DNA of 54,445 nucleotides from positions 1 through 54,445 of the forward strand of contig CAZFEL010000006.1 in NCBI GenBank assembly GCA_964517675.1, written 5' to 3'. The notes below the pieces were generated by a model, which was not told where the DNA came from, ran no database searches, and saw only the letters and a list, made by a program, of their open reading frames with translations. How positions within the stretch are numbered: position 1 is the stretch's first letter; each line of letters starts with the position of its first letter. The translations under genes were made by a program, and so were the position numbers. The DNA comes from Asbonarchaeum sp964517675. GTDB taxonomy: Archaea > Nanohalarchaeota > Nanosalinia > Nanosalinales > Nanoanaerosalinaceae. Positions 45,861 to 52,052 of the stretch are shown piece after piece.

Positions 45861-46292
45861 TCACTCCCGCCCCGGCATCGGGTGGACGACCAGACTGGCC
45901 AGGAACCCCGTACAGCCCGCAAGCACCACTGAACCCGCCCAAACATGGACGGACCACGCGATCCCCCCCTGCCAGCTCGACCGCCACAAAGCACACAAGG
46001 AACAGCACGACCGGTACCAGCGACGCGAACAGCCGCATCCGCAGCGGCCGATCCCGTCCCGGTTCCAGCACAAAGACGAACAGCTCCGCCATAAGCCCTG
46101 CAAAAAGAGCCACCCCCCCGAAGATTGCATGCCCGCGTATCGCCGACATCACCACCGCATTGAGCACGAAGATGAACGTAAGACCGCCAGGGACGACCTC
46201 GAACCGTTTACGAATCCAAAACCCCTCATCGCGAACCACAGCAGGGCAGCGGTGAAAATCAGGTACAGACGCTTCGCCATGAGCGAGACCAT
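45861..46292 (-). pseudogene. Broken gene for a small multi-pass membrane protein
   Basis: Three reading frames must be joined to read one protein. From an ATG at 46292 the first frame gives MVSLMAKRLYLIFTAALLWF. After the G4/T4 run near 46228 the neighbouring frame continues with FIFVLNAVVMSAI, GGVALFAGLMAELFVFVL and LVPVVLFLVCFVAVELAG. After a seven-base homopolymer (plus-strand C run near 45963) the third frame adds VHVWAGSVVLAGCTGFL and stops at 45861. The result would be about 140 residues with four or five helices. A TATA-like box near 46318 fits a leaderless start. This is either a decayed gene or two homopolymer sequencing errors. The gap from 45632 to 45860 has only the histone promoter. 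Confidence 0.6.
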
Positions 46293-46329
46293 GGACCAGT
46301 ACACTCACCAGCTCATGTAAACCACCCGC

Positions 46330-46905
46330 CTACCCCTCGACCATCCCGTCCCAGCCGTCCTCCAGCCAGTCCAGCTGCGAGGAGCCACCGATGAACGAGG
46401 CCACACCGACCGCCTCCGCGATCTGGTCCTTCGTCGCACCCTTGTCCAGGGCCTGCTCGATGTGGGCCTCCGTGCAGTGCTCACACCGCTCCATGCAGCC
46501 GACCACCACACCGAGAACCTCCATGAAGACCTCAGGGAGCGGACCCTCCTCCATGACAGCGGCGTGGAACTCACCGAAGGCCTTCGATGCCTCTGGCAGC
46601 CTTCGCTTGTACCATGCATGCTCGATCTCGTCCTCGAAGACATCATCCGCCCAGTAGATCTGGGTGCTGCCCGAGGTCATCCACGCCATGCTGAGGGCTC
46701 CAGCGATCTCATCCTCGTCCGCACCGGCCTCTTTCGCGGCCTCGATCTGGTCTCGCAGCCCACCCCGGTCGCGGGCGATGTTGGCAGCAGCCACCGCACA
46801 GAGCCGCTTTTCCTTCACGTCCAGGGCCCCGTCCTGGAACACAGCCTCCTCGAGTTCATCCTGCAGTTCAGCCTGGTCCGCCAGCGCGTCCTCGATCCAT
46901 GTCAT
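46330..46905 (-). CDS. AhpD/carboxymuconolactone decarboxylase-like protein with two CMD halves
   Basis: The protein has 191 residues from the ATG at 46905, after GGTGGT; longer upstream starts lack support. The C-terminal half has the alkylhydroperoxidase signature: E129, then C141-E-H-C144 and H148, matching the AhpD pattern of a Glu 12 residues before CxxCxxxH. Such proteins act as disulfide-based peroxidase partners. The N-terminal half (residues 22-90) has the same helical pattern (ALDVKEKRLCAVAA ... GADEDEIAGALSMAW) without the CxxC pair, suggesting an internal duplication with one inactive half. Confidence 0.82.
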   Translation of the reverse strand: MTWIEDALADQAELQDELEEAVFQDGALDVKEKRLCAVAAANIARDRGGLRDQIEAAKEAGADEDEIAGALSMAWMTSGSTQIYWADDVFEDEIEHAWYKRRLPEASKAFGEFHAAVMEEGPLPEVFMEVLGVVVGCMERCEHCTEAHIEQALDKGATKDQIAEAVGVASFIGGSSQLDWLEDGWDGMVEG

Positions 46906-47058
46906 CGGTACCACCGTATGCGGTCCCGTGGTTGAAAAACTGTGTCCCGTACCGGCAGAAAGGCCTAAAAACATCACCACCGCATCACCCTGTGCCCGAT
47001 GATGACCCCGGGAGCCCACGAGGGCCAGCCCGGCAGGTACCGCTGAGGCGGTCGACCA

Positions 47059-47559
47059 TCAAGAGCTGAGGGCATCATCGTTCTCCATCACGTCATGGAC
47101 GATCTCCACGAACCCGACCGACTCGAGAGGTCCGATGGCGCCAGACGGCACGAGGTGACGCCACGCCCTTCCCTCACAGGCCCGATGCCGGATCCGCTCT
47201 CCGCTGAAGGCCAAGCGACCGAGCTCCGGAACCACACGGACAGGATAGCCCAGATCGTCCACGAACGCAACCGTCTCCGGGTTCGCCGTCACGACGACCG
47301 CATCATCCGTTATCCCGTCCAGCTGACCGCGGACGTAGTCCGGATCCGTCGGTCGCTCGATAGCATAGACAGCATGATCGTACAGACCCGCAAGGACCTG
47401 CTCACGCTCACCGTAGGTCAGCGGGTCCTCAGTGGTCCGTTCCGCATGGCTCGTCACCCCGATCCGGATCGTATCGTAGAACATCGCCGCACAGCCTATG
47501 ATGTAGGCATGGCCGACATGGAGGGGCTGGAACCTGCCCGGGACGACGGCCTCAGTCAA
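47059..47559 (-). CDS. NadM-like nucleotidyltransferase, second copy
   Basis: The protein has 166 residues from a TTG at 47559, overlapping the upstream gene by eight bases; no better start is in frame. GRFQPLHVGH (8-17) is the nucleotide-binding (H/T)xGH motif, followed by a GVTSHAE region, TANPETVAF, and the C-terminal FSGERIR, matching archaeal nicotinamide-mononucleotide adenylyltransferases. It is a paralogue of the gene just upstream. Either both make NAD or one has changed substrate. Confidence 0.78.
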   Translation of the reverse strand: MTEAVVPGRFQPLHVGHAYIIGCAAMFYDTIRIGVTSHAERTTEDPLTYGEREQVLAGLYDHAVYAIERPTDPDYVRGQLDGITDDAVVVTANPETVAFVDDLGYPVRVVPELGRLAFSGERIRHRACEGRAWRHLVPSGAIGPLESVGFVEIVHDVMENDDALSS

Positions 47560-48073
47560 CGTCTGCCACCCGCTGTTCGAACCCGATCTCCTCGAGGACC
47601 TCCTCGGCCGGGTCCGGCACCAGGTGGAGCCATTCTTTCCCCTCACCGGCCCGCTCGCGGACGTTCGTGCCACGGTACCTATCCCGGTCGGTCATGTCTC
47701 CGTCCTCGAGGAAGTCAACATCGTAGTCAGTATCCTCGTACTCCTCGAAACACGCAGCGGTCCAGTCGTTCCCCGTCACCGGGACAACATCATCCGAGAG
47801 GTACTCCCCGACCTGGTCCTCGACCTCCCGGACCCACTCGTCGTTGTCACCCTGGTCGTGGACCGGGACGATAGGCAGGTCCTCGTAGACGGCCGAGATG
47901 ACCTCCTCGCGTTCCTCGTACAGCAGCGGATCATGAGCTGTCGGTTCATCGCCGGAGACACCGATCCCGAGACAGACCTCATTGTATTCCTCGCGGGCAT
48001 ACTCTATCAGGTCCTGCCTGTGGCCCTTGTGCAGGGGCTGGAACCTGCCGACGATGACCGCGTCCTCCGACAT
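47552..48073 (-). CDS. nadM: NadM-type nicotinamide-nucleotide adenylyltransferase, first copy
   Basis: The protein has 173 residues. GRFQPLHKGH (9-18) is the adenylyltransferase motif, and the C-terminal RYRGTNVRERAGEGKEW and LVPD match archaeal NadM, which makes NAD from NMN and ATP. AAATATAAG near 48094-48102 is centred about 25 bases before the ATG at 48073, so it has its own promoter as well as possible read-through from the acyltransferase gene. The second NadM-like gene overlaps its end. The acidic sequence is typical of the window. Confidence 0.82.
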   Translation of the reverse strand: MSEDAVIVGRFQPLHKGHRQDLIEYAREEYNEVCLGIGVSGDEPTAHDPLLYEEREEVISAVYEDLPIVPVHDQGDNDEWVREVEDQVGEYLSDDVVPVTGNDWTAACFEEYEDTDYDVDFLEDGDMTDRDRYRGTNVRERAGEGKEWLHLVPDPAEEVLEEIGFEQRVADVD

Positions 48074-48102
48074 GTCACTACCTTGGACTCAAGAAATATA
48101 AG

Positions 48103-48609
48103 TCATTCCTCCTCCCCATCACCCTCATCGAGGCGCTCGATCGGGACCCCGCCGACGAAGGCCCCAGGCGGGACATCCTTGTTGACGAGGGACTGGGCCG
48201 AGACCGTCGCACCGTCGCCGATCGTCACACCTGGCAGAACCGTGCAGTTCGTCCCGATCAAGACGCCGTCCCCGATCTCGACAGGGCCGGTCCGCAGCTC
48301 ATCCTGGGTCGCCTCGTGGGCGAGGATCGATGTGCGGAACCCGATCGTCGTGTCATCCCCTATCGTGATCTGCTCCGGGCGGAAGATATCGAAGATCGCC
48401 TTCATCCCGATCGCAACGTTGGACCCGATGTTCATCCCAGTGAGACGGAGGACGTGGTTCTTGATCCGCAGCGGCAGATACTCCCCCAGTGCGACCATCA
48501 AGGCATTGAACGCCACCCGCAACGGGTTGCGGACCTCTACCCAGTGACGGAGCGGGCTCTTGCCGTCGTCGTACGTCCTGACGGTGAGCCGGTCCGTGCG
48601 ATCGGTCAT
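48103..48609 (-). CDS. Hexapeptide-repeat (left-handed beta-helix) acyltransferase
   Basis: The protein has 168 residues from the ATG at 48609, 10 bases after the tyrS stop and preceded by GAGGTGG. The C-terminal half has hexapeptide repeats of the (I/V/L)G-x4 type (IGSNVAIGMKAI, ITIGDDTTIGF, VEIGDGVLIGTNC, VTIGDGATV) that form a left-handed beta-helix, as in O-acetyltransferases such as LacA and CysE relatives. The N-terminal helices (VAFNALMVALGEYLPL) resemble sugar O-acetyltransferases. The substrate is unknown; envelope sugars are possible. It lies in a tyrS - acyltransferase - nadM - nadM-like run. Confidence 0.8.
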   Translation of the reverse strand: MTDRTDRLTVRTYDDGKSPLRHWVEVRNPLRVAFNALMVALGEYLPLRIKNHVLRLTGMNIGSNVAIGMKAIFDIFRPEQITIGDDTTIGFRTSILAHEATQDELRTGPVEIGDGVLIGTNCTVLPGVTIGDGATVSAQSLVNKDVPPGAFVGGVPIERLDEGDGEEE

Positions 48610-48619
48610 CTTTCCCACC

Positions 48620-49657
48620 TCAACCATCGTATTCCTCGGGATAGGCAGTCTCAAGCAGGTCTTCGCGGCCATCGAACCGTTCCTGGATCGGCTGGAGGAT
48701 CTCCGCGATATGGGCCGCGACTGCGTTTTTCAGGTCCTGGGGATGCAGGTCCTCGCCGGTGAAATCATCCTCCAGCGCATCGTAGGTCTCGTAGGAGAGA
48801 TCGCCGCCGTACTCCTCCGGTCGCTCGATAACGAAGTCCTTGCCGCTGTTCTCGAGAACCGGGAAGACCAGGTATTTCGCGTACTCGAGGACACCATTGT
48901 CCTCGACCTCGCCGGCGGGACAGTAGGCATCACCGATCTTGTCCTGGACAGTTTCCTCGTCGTCGTGGATACTGATCTTCGAGGAAGCATCGGACGCGCT
49001 CATCTTGCCCCCGGTCAGGCCGGAAAGCAGCGGTGCGAAGACACAGGTCGGCTTGTCCTCCCCGATCTTCGGGAGGACCTCCCTGCCCATCATGTAGATC
49101 CTGCGCTGGTCGCGGCCGGCATAGGCGATATCGACATCGAGGGCCGCACAGTCCATGATCTGCATCGCCGAATACAGCAGCCCGCTAGCCCGCATGCTGT
49201 CACCGTGCCTGACAACCTCGTTGACCGACCGCTTGGCGCGCTTGACGGTCACGTTCTCCAGGATATGCATATAGCCTTTCTGGTACTCCTGATCGTGCTG
49301 GTACTCACTCCCTCTGACGAAATCGACCTCATCATGGTCGATCCCCGCCGCATCCAGCATCCCGCGGATCGCCTGCTCGTAGTACTCGGTCCGTGCCTCG
49401 ACAAGCTCCTTTGGGGTCTTCTCGATGTCGAGCTCGGCGTGGATGTCTGCGATCAGGAAGGAGAAATCGAACCCCGCCTCCACAAAGTCCGCGATCTTCC
49501 GGACGGTCGTGAAGTGGCCGATATGCATCATGCCTGTCGGTGCATAGCCGATATAGGCACGTGGATCGTCCTTCTGTACGATCTCGTCGATTTCTTCGTC
49601 GGTTATAGCCTCGGCCGTGTTCCTCAGTACCAGTTCCTTCCGCCCGTCAGGATCCAT
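48620..49657 (-). CDS. tyrS: Tyrosyl-tRNA synthetase
   Basis: The protein has 345 residues, close to archaeal TyrRS length. Class I motifs are HIGH (45-48) and KMSAS (218-222). The tyrosine pocket signatures YIGYAPTG (35-42), YSAMQIMD (162-169) and the DQRRIYMMGRE segment (183-193) are those of archaeal TyrRS; TrpRS lacks them. It charges tRNA-Tyr with tyrosine. TTAAAAAATT at 49681-49690 is centred 27 bases before the ATG, so it is leaderless. It leads an operon with the acyltransferase gene. Confidence 0.95.
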   Translation of the reverse strand: MDPDGRKELVLRNTAEAITDEEIDEIVQKDDPRAYIGYAPTGMMHIGHFTTVRKIADFVEAGFDFSFLIADIHAELDIEKTPKELVEARTEYYEQAIRGMLDAAGIDHDEVDFVRGSEYQHDQEYQKGYMHILENVTVKRAKRSVNEVVRHGDSMRASGLLYSAMQIMDCAALDVDIAYAGRDQRRIYMMGREVLPKIGEDKPTCVFAPLLSGLTGGKMSASDASSKISIHDDEETVQDKIGDAYCPAGEVEDNGVLEYAKYLVFPVLENSGKDFVIERPEEYGGDLSYETYDALEDDFTGEDLHPQDLKNAVAAHIAEILQPIQERFDGREDLLETAYPEEYDG

Positions 49658-49680
49658 ACCGCCAGCTTGCCCTGACAGGC

Positions 49681-49690
49681 TTAAAAAATT
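49681..49690 (-). promoter_or_regulatory. TATA box of tyrS
   Basis: On the minus strand AATTTTTTAA lies about 27 bases before the tyrS ATG at 49657, and its upstream edge is only four bases from the stop of the methyltransferase gene (49694). Confidence 0.65.
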
Positions 49691-49693
49691 TCC

Positions 49694-50254
49694 TTACTCC
49701 GGCTTCCTGGCCACGAGGAAGAACGTCTCGATACGCTCCTCGGCCCGGACAACTTTAAAGCCGGCGTTGTCGACTTTGATCTCGGCCTCGGACGCACTGT
49801 ACCGCTTTGAGAATCCTGGACCTGCCTTCCCGGCACCCTCGGAGGACCAGTCCGCGATCACGAACCGCGCCCCCGGTCGGAGGGCCTTCTTGATCTTTTT
49901 CAGCGCTTTCCGGGAGACGAACTCGTGGAACGTCATCGTCGAGAAGGCACAATCGAACTCCCTGGTCTCGAACGGCATCGATTCCGCGTCAGCATTGATC
50001 AGGACGACGTTGTCCGGAACGCCTTTCGTGCGGTAGTACTCGTGCATATCCTCCTGTGGGTCGACAGCGACCAGCCGCCGGACATGGGGCGCCATGTCGT
50101 CGGTGTAGAAACCCGTCCCGCTGCCGATCTCGAGGAGGTCGTGGTTCCTCTGTGGCGTGATCGCCCCGGCGAGTTCATCCCTGGACAGGTACCGGTACCG
50201 CTCAGGATCTTCGAGCTTCTCGGCATCGTCCGGATCGAAGACATCGCCGCGCAT
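49694..50254 (-). CDS. SAM-dependent class I methyltransferase
   Basis: The protein has 186 residues. Motif I is LLEIGSGTGFYT (40-51), which binds S-adenosylmethionine; VAVDPQEDM follows, and then NADAESMPFETREFD and the FSTMTFHEF strand, as in Methyltransf_11 enzymes acting on small molecules. The substrate is unknown. A TATA-like box (plus strand GATAAAAG, 50277-50284) lies 27 bases before the ATG at 50254. It diverges from the HAD pseudoenzyme gene. Confidence 0.82.
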   Translation of the reverse strand: MRGDVFDPDDAEKLEDPERYRYLSRDELAGAITPQRNHDLLEIGSGTGFYTDDMAPHVRRLVAVDPQEDMHEYYRTKGVPDNVVLINADAESMPFETREFDCAFSTMTFHEFVSRKALKKIKKALRPGARFVIADWSSEGAGKAGPGFSKRYSASEAEIKVDNAGFKVVRAEERIETFFLVARKPE

Positions 50255-50332
50255 GAGCTCATATTCCCGGTGACGGGATAAAAGCCTACGGCAGCCAAAA
50301 GAGTAATAACCGCACCTGCGTCACAACTACCT
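50255..50332. promoter_or_regulatory. Divergent promoter between the methyltransferase and HAD genes
   Basis: In only 78 bases there are a minus-strand TATA box (about 50277-50284) for the gene at 50254 and a plus-strand AGTAATAAC (about 50302-50310) for the gene at 50333, each centred about 27 bases before its start codon. The two boxes are about 18 bases apart. Confidence 0.6.
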
Positions 50333-51007
50333 ATGACCTGTGCCGTCTACTTCAACCTGGACGATACACTGACAGAATTCACACGAGACTTCGAAGCGAT
50401 GTACCGGGACGCCATCCAGGAGGCAGGATGGGACGAACTCAAGGACCGGTACGATGCGTATACCGATCTCTTCTTCGATCACTTCAACGACGGCTATGCC
50501 TTCCCCCGGCGGCAGGCGATCGAGAAGCTCAGCAAGAACGAAGACTGCTTCGATCCCGACAAGGTCGAGGACTTCGCGAAGGCCTGGGACGAGATCGAGT
50601 CCGGCGCAGTCAAGCTCAAGGACGGGTCCAAGGAGCTCCTCGACGAGCTCGGGGACGAGTACAGCCTCGGCATCATCTCCAACGGCACCGGCGAGCTCCA
50701 ACAGAAGAAACTGGAGAAGACCGGGATCGCCGAGTACTTCGATACAGTCATCATCTCCGGGAAGGTGGGCTACCGCAAACCGGAGAAGGCGATGTTCGAA
50801 TACGCGAAAGATCAGATGGAAGCGGACACCTATGTGATGGTCTCGACCTCCCTGAAACGTGATCTCGTGCCCTCGCGAAAGGTAGGCTTCGAACCGGTCT
50901 GGGTCTATGACGGCGACAGCGAGATCCCCGGCAGGGTCCGTGACCAGATCCATGTCATCGAGGACATGGACCAGGCAGGCGAGGCCATCAAGGATATCTG
51001 TGGATGA
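50333..51007 (+). CDS. HAD-superfamily protein lacking catalytic aspartates (probable pseudoenzyme)
   Basis: The protein has 224 residues with the fold of a phosphoglycolate-phosphatase-like HAD enzyme. Motif I should be DxDxT, but here it is NLDDT with Asn8 in place of the nucleophile Asp; the codon is AAC. Motif II (IISNGT, S116) and the Lys of motif III (RKPEKAMF, K149) are present. Motif IV, normally GDSxxxD, is STSLKRD (171-177), so the first acidic residue is Thr. An active phosphatase is therefore unlikely; a binding or regulatory role is possible. The ATG is leaderless, 27 bases after a TATA-like box. A PEBP gene follows after nine bases. Confidence 0.82.
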   Translation: MTCAVYFNLDDTLTEFTRDFEAMYRDAIQEAGWDELKDRYDAYTDLFFDHFNDGYAFPRRQAIEKLSKNEDCFDPDKVEDFAKAWDEIESGAVKLKDGSKELLDELGDEYSLGIISNGTGELQQKKLEKTGIAEYFDTVIISGKVGYRKPEKAMFEYAKDQMEADTYVMVSTSLKRDLVPSRKVGFEPVWVYDGDSEIPGRVRDQIHVIEDMDQAGEAIKDICG

Positions 51008-51016
51008 GGTGGTACC

Positions 51017-51463
51017 ATGGAACTGACAAGCCCAGCGTTCGACGATGGCGGCGAGATACCCGATGAGTACGGCTACACCGAGGCAAACATCAGTCCTCCG
51101 CTCAGGATAGCGGATGTCCCCGACGGCACCGGGGAGCTCGTCCTCGTGATGGACGACCCCGACGCCGTCGAACCGGCAGGCACGGTCTGGGACCACTGGG
51201 TCCTGTACGGCATCGATCCATCGACAACAGCGCTCGAGGAAGACGCCGTTCCATCAGGCGCGACCGAGGGACGGAACGACTACGGCGAGACAGGGTACGG
51301 AGGCCCCAACCCTCCCGACGGCGAGCACACCTATGTCTTCACGCTGTATGCCATCGATACCGGCCTCGACCTCAGGCCTGGCATGAATAAAAGCGAGGTA
51401 GAGGACGCGATCGAGGGCCACGTCATCGAGAAAGCCGTCCTCGAAGGACGTTACTCGCCCTGA
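51017..51463 (+). CDS. YbhB/YbcL-type PEBP (Raf kinase inhibitor-like) protein
   Basis: The protein has 148 residues and matches the archaeal and bacterial phosphatidylethanolamine-binding-protein family: N-terminal SPAFDDGGEIP, SPPL, the ligand-pocket motif VMDDPDA, WDHWVLYGI, then GYGGPNPPDGEHTY and the C-terminal VLEGRYSP. The cellular role of these proteins in archaea is not settled. A strong Shine-Dalgarno (GAGGTGGT) precedes the ATG, fitting an operon position behind the HAD gene. Its 3' end overlaps the convergent Nudix gene by 13 bases. Confidence 0.88.
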   Translation: MELTSPAFDDGGEIPDEYGYTEANISPPLRIADVPDGTGELVLVMDDPDAVEPAGTVWDHWVLYGIDPSTTALEEDAVPSGATEGRNDYGETGYGGPNPPDGEHTYVFTLYAIDTGLDLRPGMNKSEVEDAIEGHVIEKAVLEGRYSP

Positions 51464-51972
51464 TCCCACCGCTCGAACTCCACGTGGGTATAATCACCGC
51501 GACGGTCCTTCCGGATCCCCGAGACGAAGGTCGGCTTCTCGTAGGTATCGTACCTGTCACGATCCACATAGAGACGCTCGAAGATCGTCAGGTCACTCGG
51601 CACGATATCGAGCTCATCCAGCCGTCCCGCATCGACCCAAAACGCATTCTCCGACAGAGAGCGGCGCTCGATCAGCTGCATCTCATAGACATGGAGCCGG
51701 TAGTCCTCATAGCTCCCATCCGGGAACGCCAGCCGCTGGAGGACAGTACCAAGCTTCCGGCGGACATCCGCCCGCACGTTGGTCTCAGCCTGGAAGATCC
51801 GGACGATCCCACGCATCGGGTGCTCATCCCCGTCCACGTCCCCGCCCGGGAACGCGGCCATGCCCGGGAACTCCGAGACATCCCAGTCCCGCTCGACCAT
51901 CAGGACCCGGCCATTGATCACCAGCAGGCCCAGGCCGACGTCGTAGAACCCGTCCTCAGCCACGGATATCAC
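51451..51972 (-). CDS. Nudix-fold protein with a degenerate Nudix box
   Basis: The protein has 173 residues from a GTG at 51972, preceded by GGAGG with a four-base gap. The Nudix fold is recognisable, but the box G-x5-E-x7-R-E-U-x-E-E reads G44-x5-E50-x7-R58-I-F-Q-A-E63: two of the three metal-binding glutamates (positions 59 and 62) are Ile and Ala. Activity as a pyrophosphohydrolase is doubtful. The N-terminal GLGLLVINGRVLMVERDW is a normal Nudix first strand region. The ligand is unknown; possibly it binds nucleotides without hydrolysis. Confidence 0.75.
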   Translation of the reverse strand: MISVAEDGFYDVGLGLLVINGRVLMVERDWDVSEFPGMAAFPGGDVDGDEHPMRGIVRIFQAETNVRADVRRKLGTVLQRLAFPDGSYEDYRLHVYEMQLIERRSLSENAFWVDAGRLDELDIVPSDLTIFERLYVDRDRYDTYEKPTFVSGIRKDRRGDYTHVEFERWDQGE

Positions 51973-52052
51973 CGTGCCTCCGTCCAGGAACGATACTGTA
52001 GATGTCGCTCCCGATGCTCACTTTCATAACGACACTTGCCCGGTCAAGCGTT

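Noticed and set aside
45781..46320. A 179-codon plus-strand frame across the broken membrane gene
   Set aside because: Its product is rich in His, Arg and Pro with no fold-like pattern, while the minus strand yields a hydrophobic protein once its frames are joined.
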